Part shown: piece by piece, positions 4,950 to 6,003 of the stretch
Layout: the number at the start of each line of letters is the position of its first letter
How positions within the stretch are numbered: the stretch's first letter is position 1
Source: Spirochaetaceae bacterium
GTDB lineage: Bacteria; Spirochaetota; Spirochaetia; Treponematales; Breznakiellaceae
Reading direction: 5' to 3'
NCBI GenBank assembly: GCA_031288215.1
Contig: JAITRV010000145.1
Location: 1-6,003 of the forward strand
Length of the DNA stretch: 6,003 bases
Position numbers and translations under genes: made by a program
Notes under the pieces: model-generated
What the model was told of the DNA's origin: nothing
Databases searched by the model: none
Seen by the model: the letters and a program-made list of their open reading frames with translations, nothing else

Positions 4950-6003
4950 TCAGTCCACCTTGAACACCGACACCTCCCGGACCAGTATGTCGATGTTTTC
5001 CTTGTTCTGGCCGCTGATCGTATTAACCCTGGTTACCGCCACGTTGATCTGGTCCGCACCGGCGGCCATCTCGTTCATCCCGTTCTTTATCTCCTGGGTC
5101 GTCATCTCCAGGTTTTTGCTCTCCTGGATGATCTGGCGGCTTCCCTCAAGCATCCGCGTGGAACTGCTCTTGACGAGCTGCGTCGCTTCATTTAAATGCC
5201 CGATGGCTTCCAGGATCTGCTTGCTCCCCGTCCCCTGCTCCTCCATGGCGCAACGGATGTCTTCTTCCTGCTCCGATACGGTCCTCACCCCGCGGTCTAT
5301 GGCCTCAAACTTGTTCAACACCGTCTCGGTAGATGTGGTGATCTTGTCGATGGAATCCTTTATTTTTTTCAACACTGCGGTAATGATTTTTGACTGTTTG
5401 CCGGAATTCTCCGCCAGTTTCCGTATCTCGTCGGCCACCACCGCGAAGCCCTTCCCCGCTTCCCCGGCGTGGGCCGCTTCGATGGCGGCGTTCATCGACA
5501 GGAGGTTCGTCTGGCTGGCGATGTTTTCCATTACCGCGTTGATCTCCAAAAGGCCCTCGGACTCCCGGGCTATCCCCTGAATGTCCGCGGCCACGTCCTG
5601 CAGGCCCGTGCGTCCCACTTCGGAAGCTTCGATAAGGTCCTTCACGTTATCGCCGTTTTTGACGAGGGTCTGGGTGACGGACTGGATATTGGCGAGCATT
5701 TCTTCGATAGCCGAGGATGACTGGGCAACGCTGGAACTTTGACGGTCTACATGGCCTGAAAGTTTATCGATGTTGACGATGATCTTTTCCAGGGTCGCGT
5801 TAAAGTACCGGGCGAGGTCCCCGATTTCGTCTTTTGACTGGACATCGACGGTTCTCGTCAGATCCCCCTCGCCTTCGGAGATGTCCTTGAGGGTCACGGC
5901 CACGTTGACAATAGGCTTGGCGATGCTGCCGGCGACAAAGAAGATGATCACCGACATGACCACAAGGGCCACCACGGTGGTGATAACGGTATAGACGATC
6001 ATC
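4950..6003 (-). CDS. Methyl-accepting chemotaxis protein, C-terminal part (N-terminus outside window)
   Basis: Transmembrane chemoreceptors signal through CheW and CheA to the flagellar motor. The frame is open to the right edge. Visible residues, numbered from the Met codon at 6002 (probably internal), start with a hydrophobic segment (about 3-25), the second membrane helix. A HAMP domain follows (about 26-80), with SIAKP at its start and DEIGDLARYFNATL (58-71) in its second helix. The coiled-coil signalling hairpin runs from about 85 to 345. Its highly conserved tip, including IASQTNLLSMNAAIEAAHAG (161-180), GKGFAVVADEIRKLAENS (183-200), is where CheA and CheW dock. EEMLA (100-104) fits the E-E-x-x-A methylation pattern. 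The protein ends in FKVD with no C-terminal NWETF-type CheR tether. The sensor domain lies outside, so the ligand cannot be judged. Its base composition is less GC-rich than the left-hand genes. The stop lies 78 nt before ptsI. Confidence 0.95.
   Translation of the reverse strand, partial: MIVYTVITTVVALVVMSVIIFFVAGSIAKPIVNVAVTLKDISEGEGDLTRTVDVQSKDEIGDLARYFNATLEKIIVNIDKLSGHVDRQSSSVAQSSSAIEEMLANIQSVTQTLVKNGDNVKDLIEASEVGRTGLQDVAADIQGIARESEGLLEINAVMENIASQTNLLSMNAAIEAAHAGEAGKGFAVVADEIRKLAENSGKQSKIITAVLKKIKDSIDKITTSTETVLNKFEAIDRGVRTVSEQEEDIRCAMEEQGTGSKQILEAIGHLNEATQLVKSSSTRMLEGSRQIIQESKNLEMTTQEIKNGMNEMAAGADQINVAVTRVNTISGQNKENIDILVREVSVFKVD

Overview
The window reads as a dense, one-directional stretch of a high-GC spirochaete chromosome. 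A Treponema-like relative is the best guess. This rests on the style of the chemoreceptor and enzyme I proteins and on the combination of genes, not on any database match. All five genes lie on the minus strand and there is almost no non-coding DNA. Order of transcription is right to left.

Right part (4950-6003): the last ~350 residues of a methyl-accepting chemotaxis protein, with its second membrane segment, HAMP domain and cytoplasmic signalling hairpin. Its N-terminal sensor lies outside the window. A 78-bp gap follows. It holds a near-consensus sigma-70-type promoter whose predicted start site falls on or next to the ptsI ATG, so the ptsI mRNA is probably leaderless. A perfect 8+4+8 palindrome spans the -10 box and the start codon and looks like an operator.

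Middle and left (1-4871): a compact gene run, ptsI (PTS enzyme I) - der (double-GTPase ribosome assembly factor) - a small MerR-type regulator - an Rsm22/METTL17-family protein cut by the left edge. The junctions are 32 nt, 4 nt and a 4-bp ATGA overlap, so the four are probably co-transcribed and partly translationally coupled. Der acts on the large subunit. Rsm22-family proteins act on the small mitochondrial subunit in eukaryotes, and this one keeps all four predicted [4Fe-4S] cysteines. The cluster therefore places ribosome biogenesis behind a PTS phosphotransfer gene and beside a regulator of unknown target.

The least ordinary sequence feature is an imperfect ~60-bp direct repeat. One copy encodes the tail of the MerR protein and the other the head of the Rsm22-family protein, both in the same reading phase (shared peptide EANGAAAGRA). 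It looks like an intragenic repeat that has been duplicated or inserted into poorly conserved protein ends. I saw no tRNA, rRNA, CRISPR, insertion sequence or phage gene.
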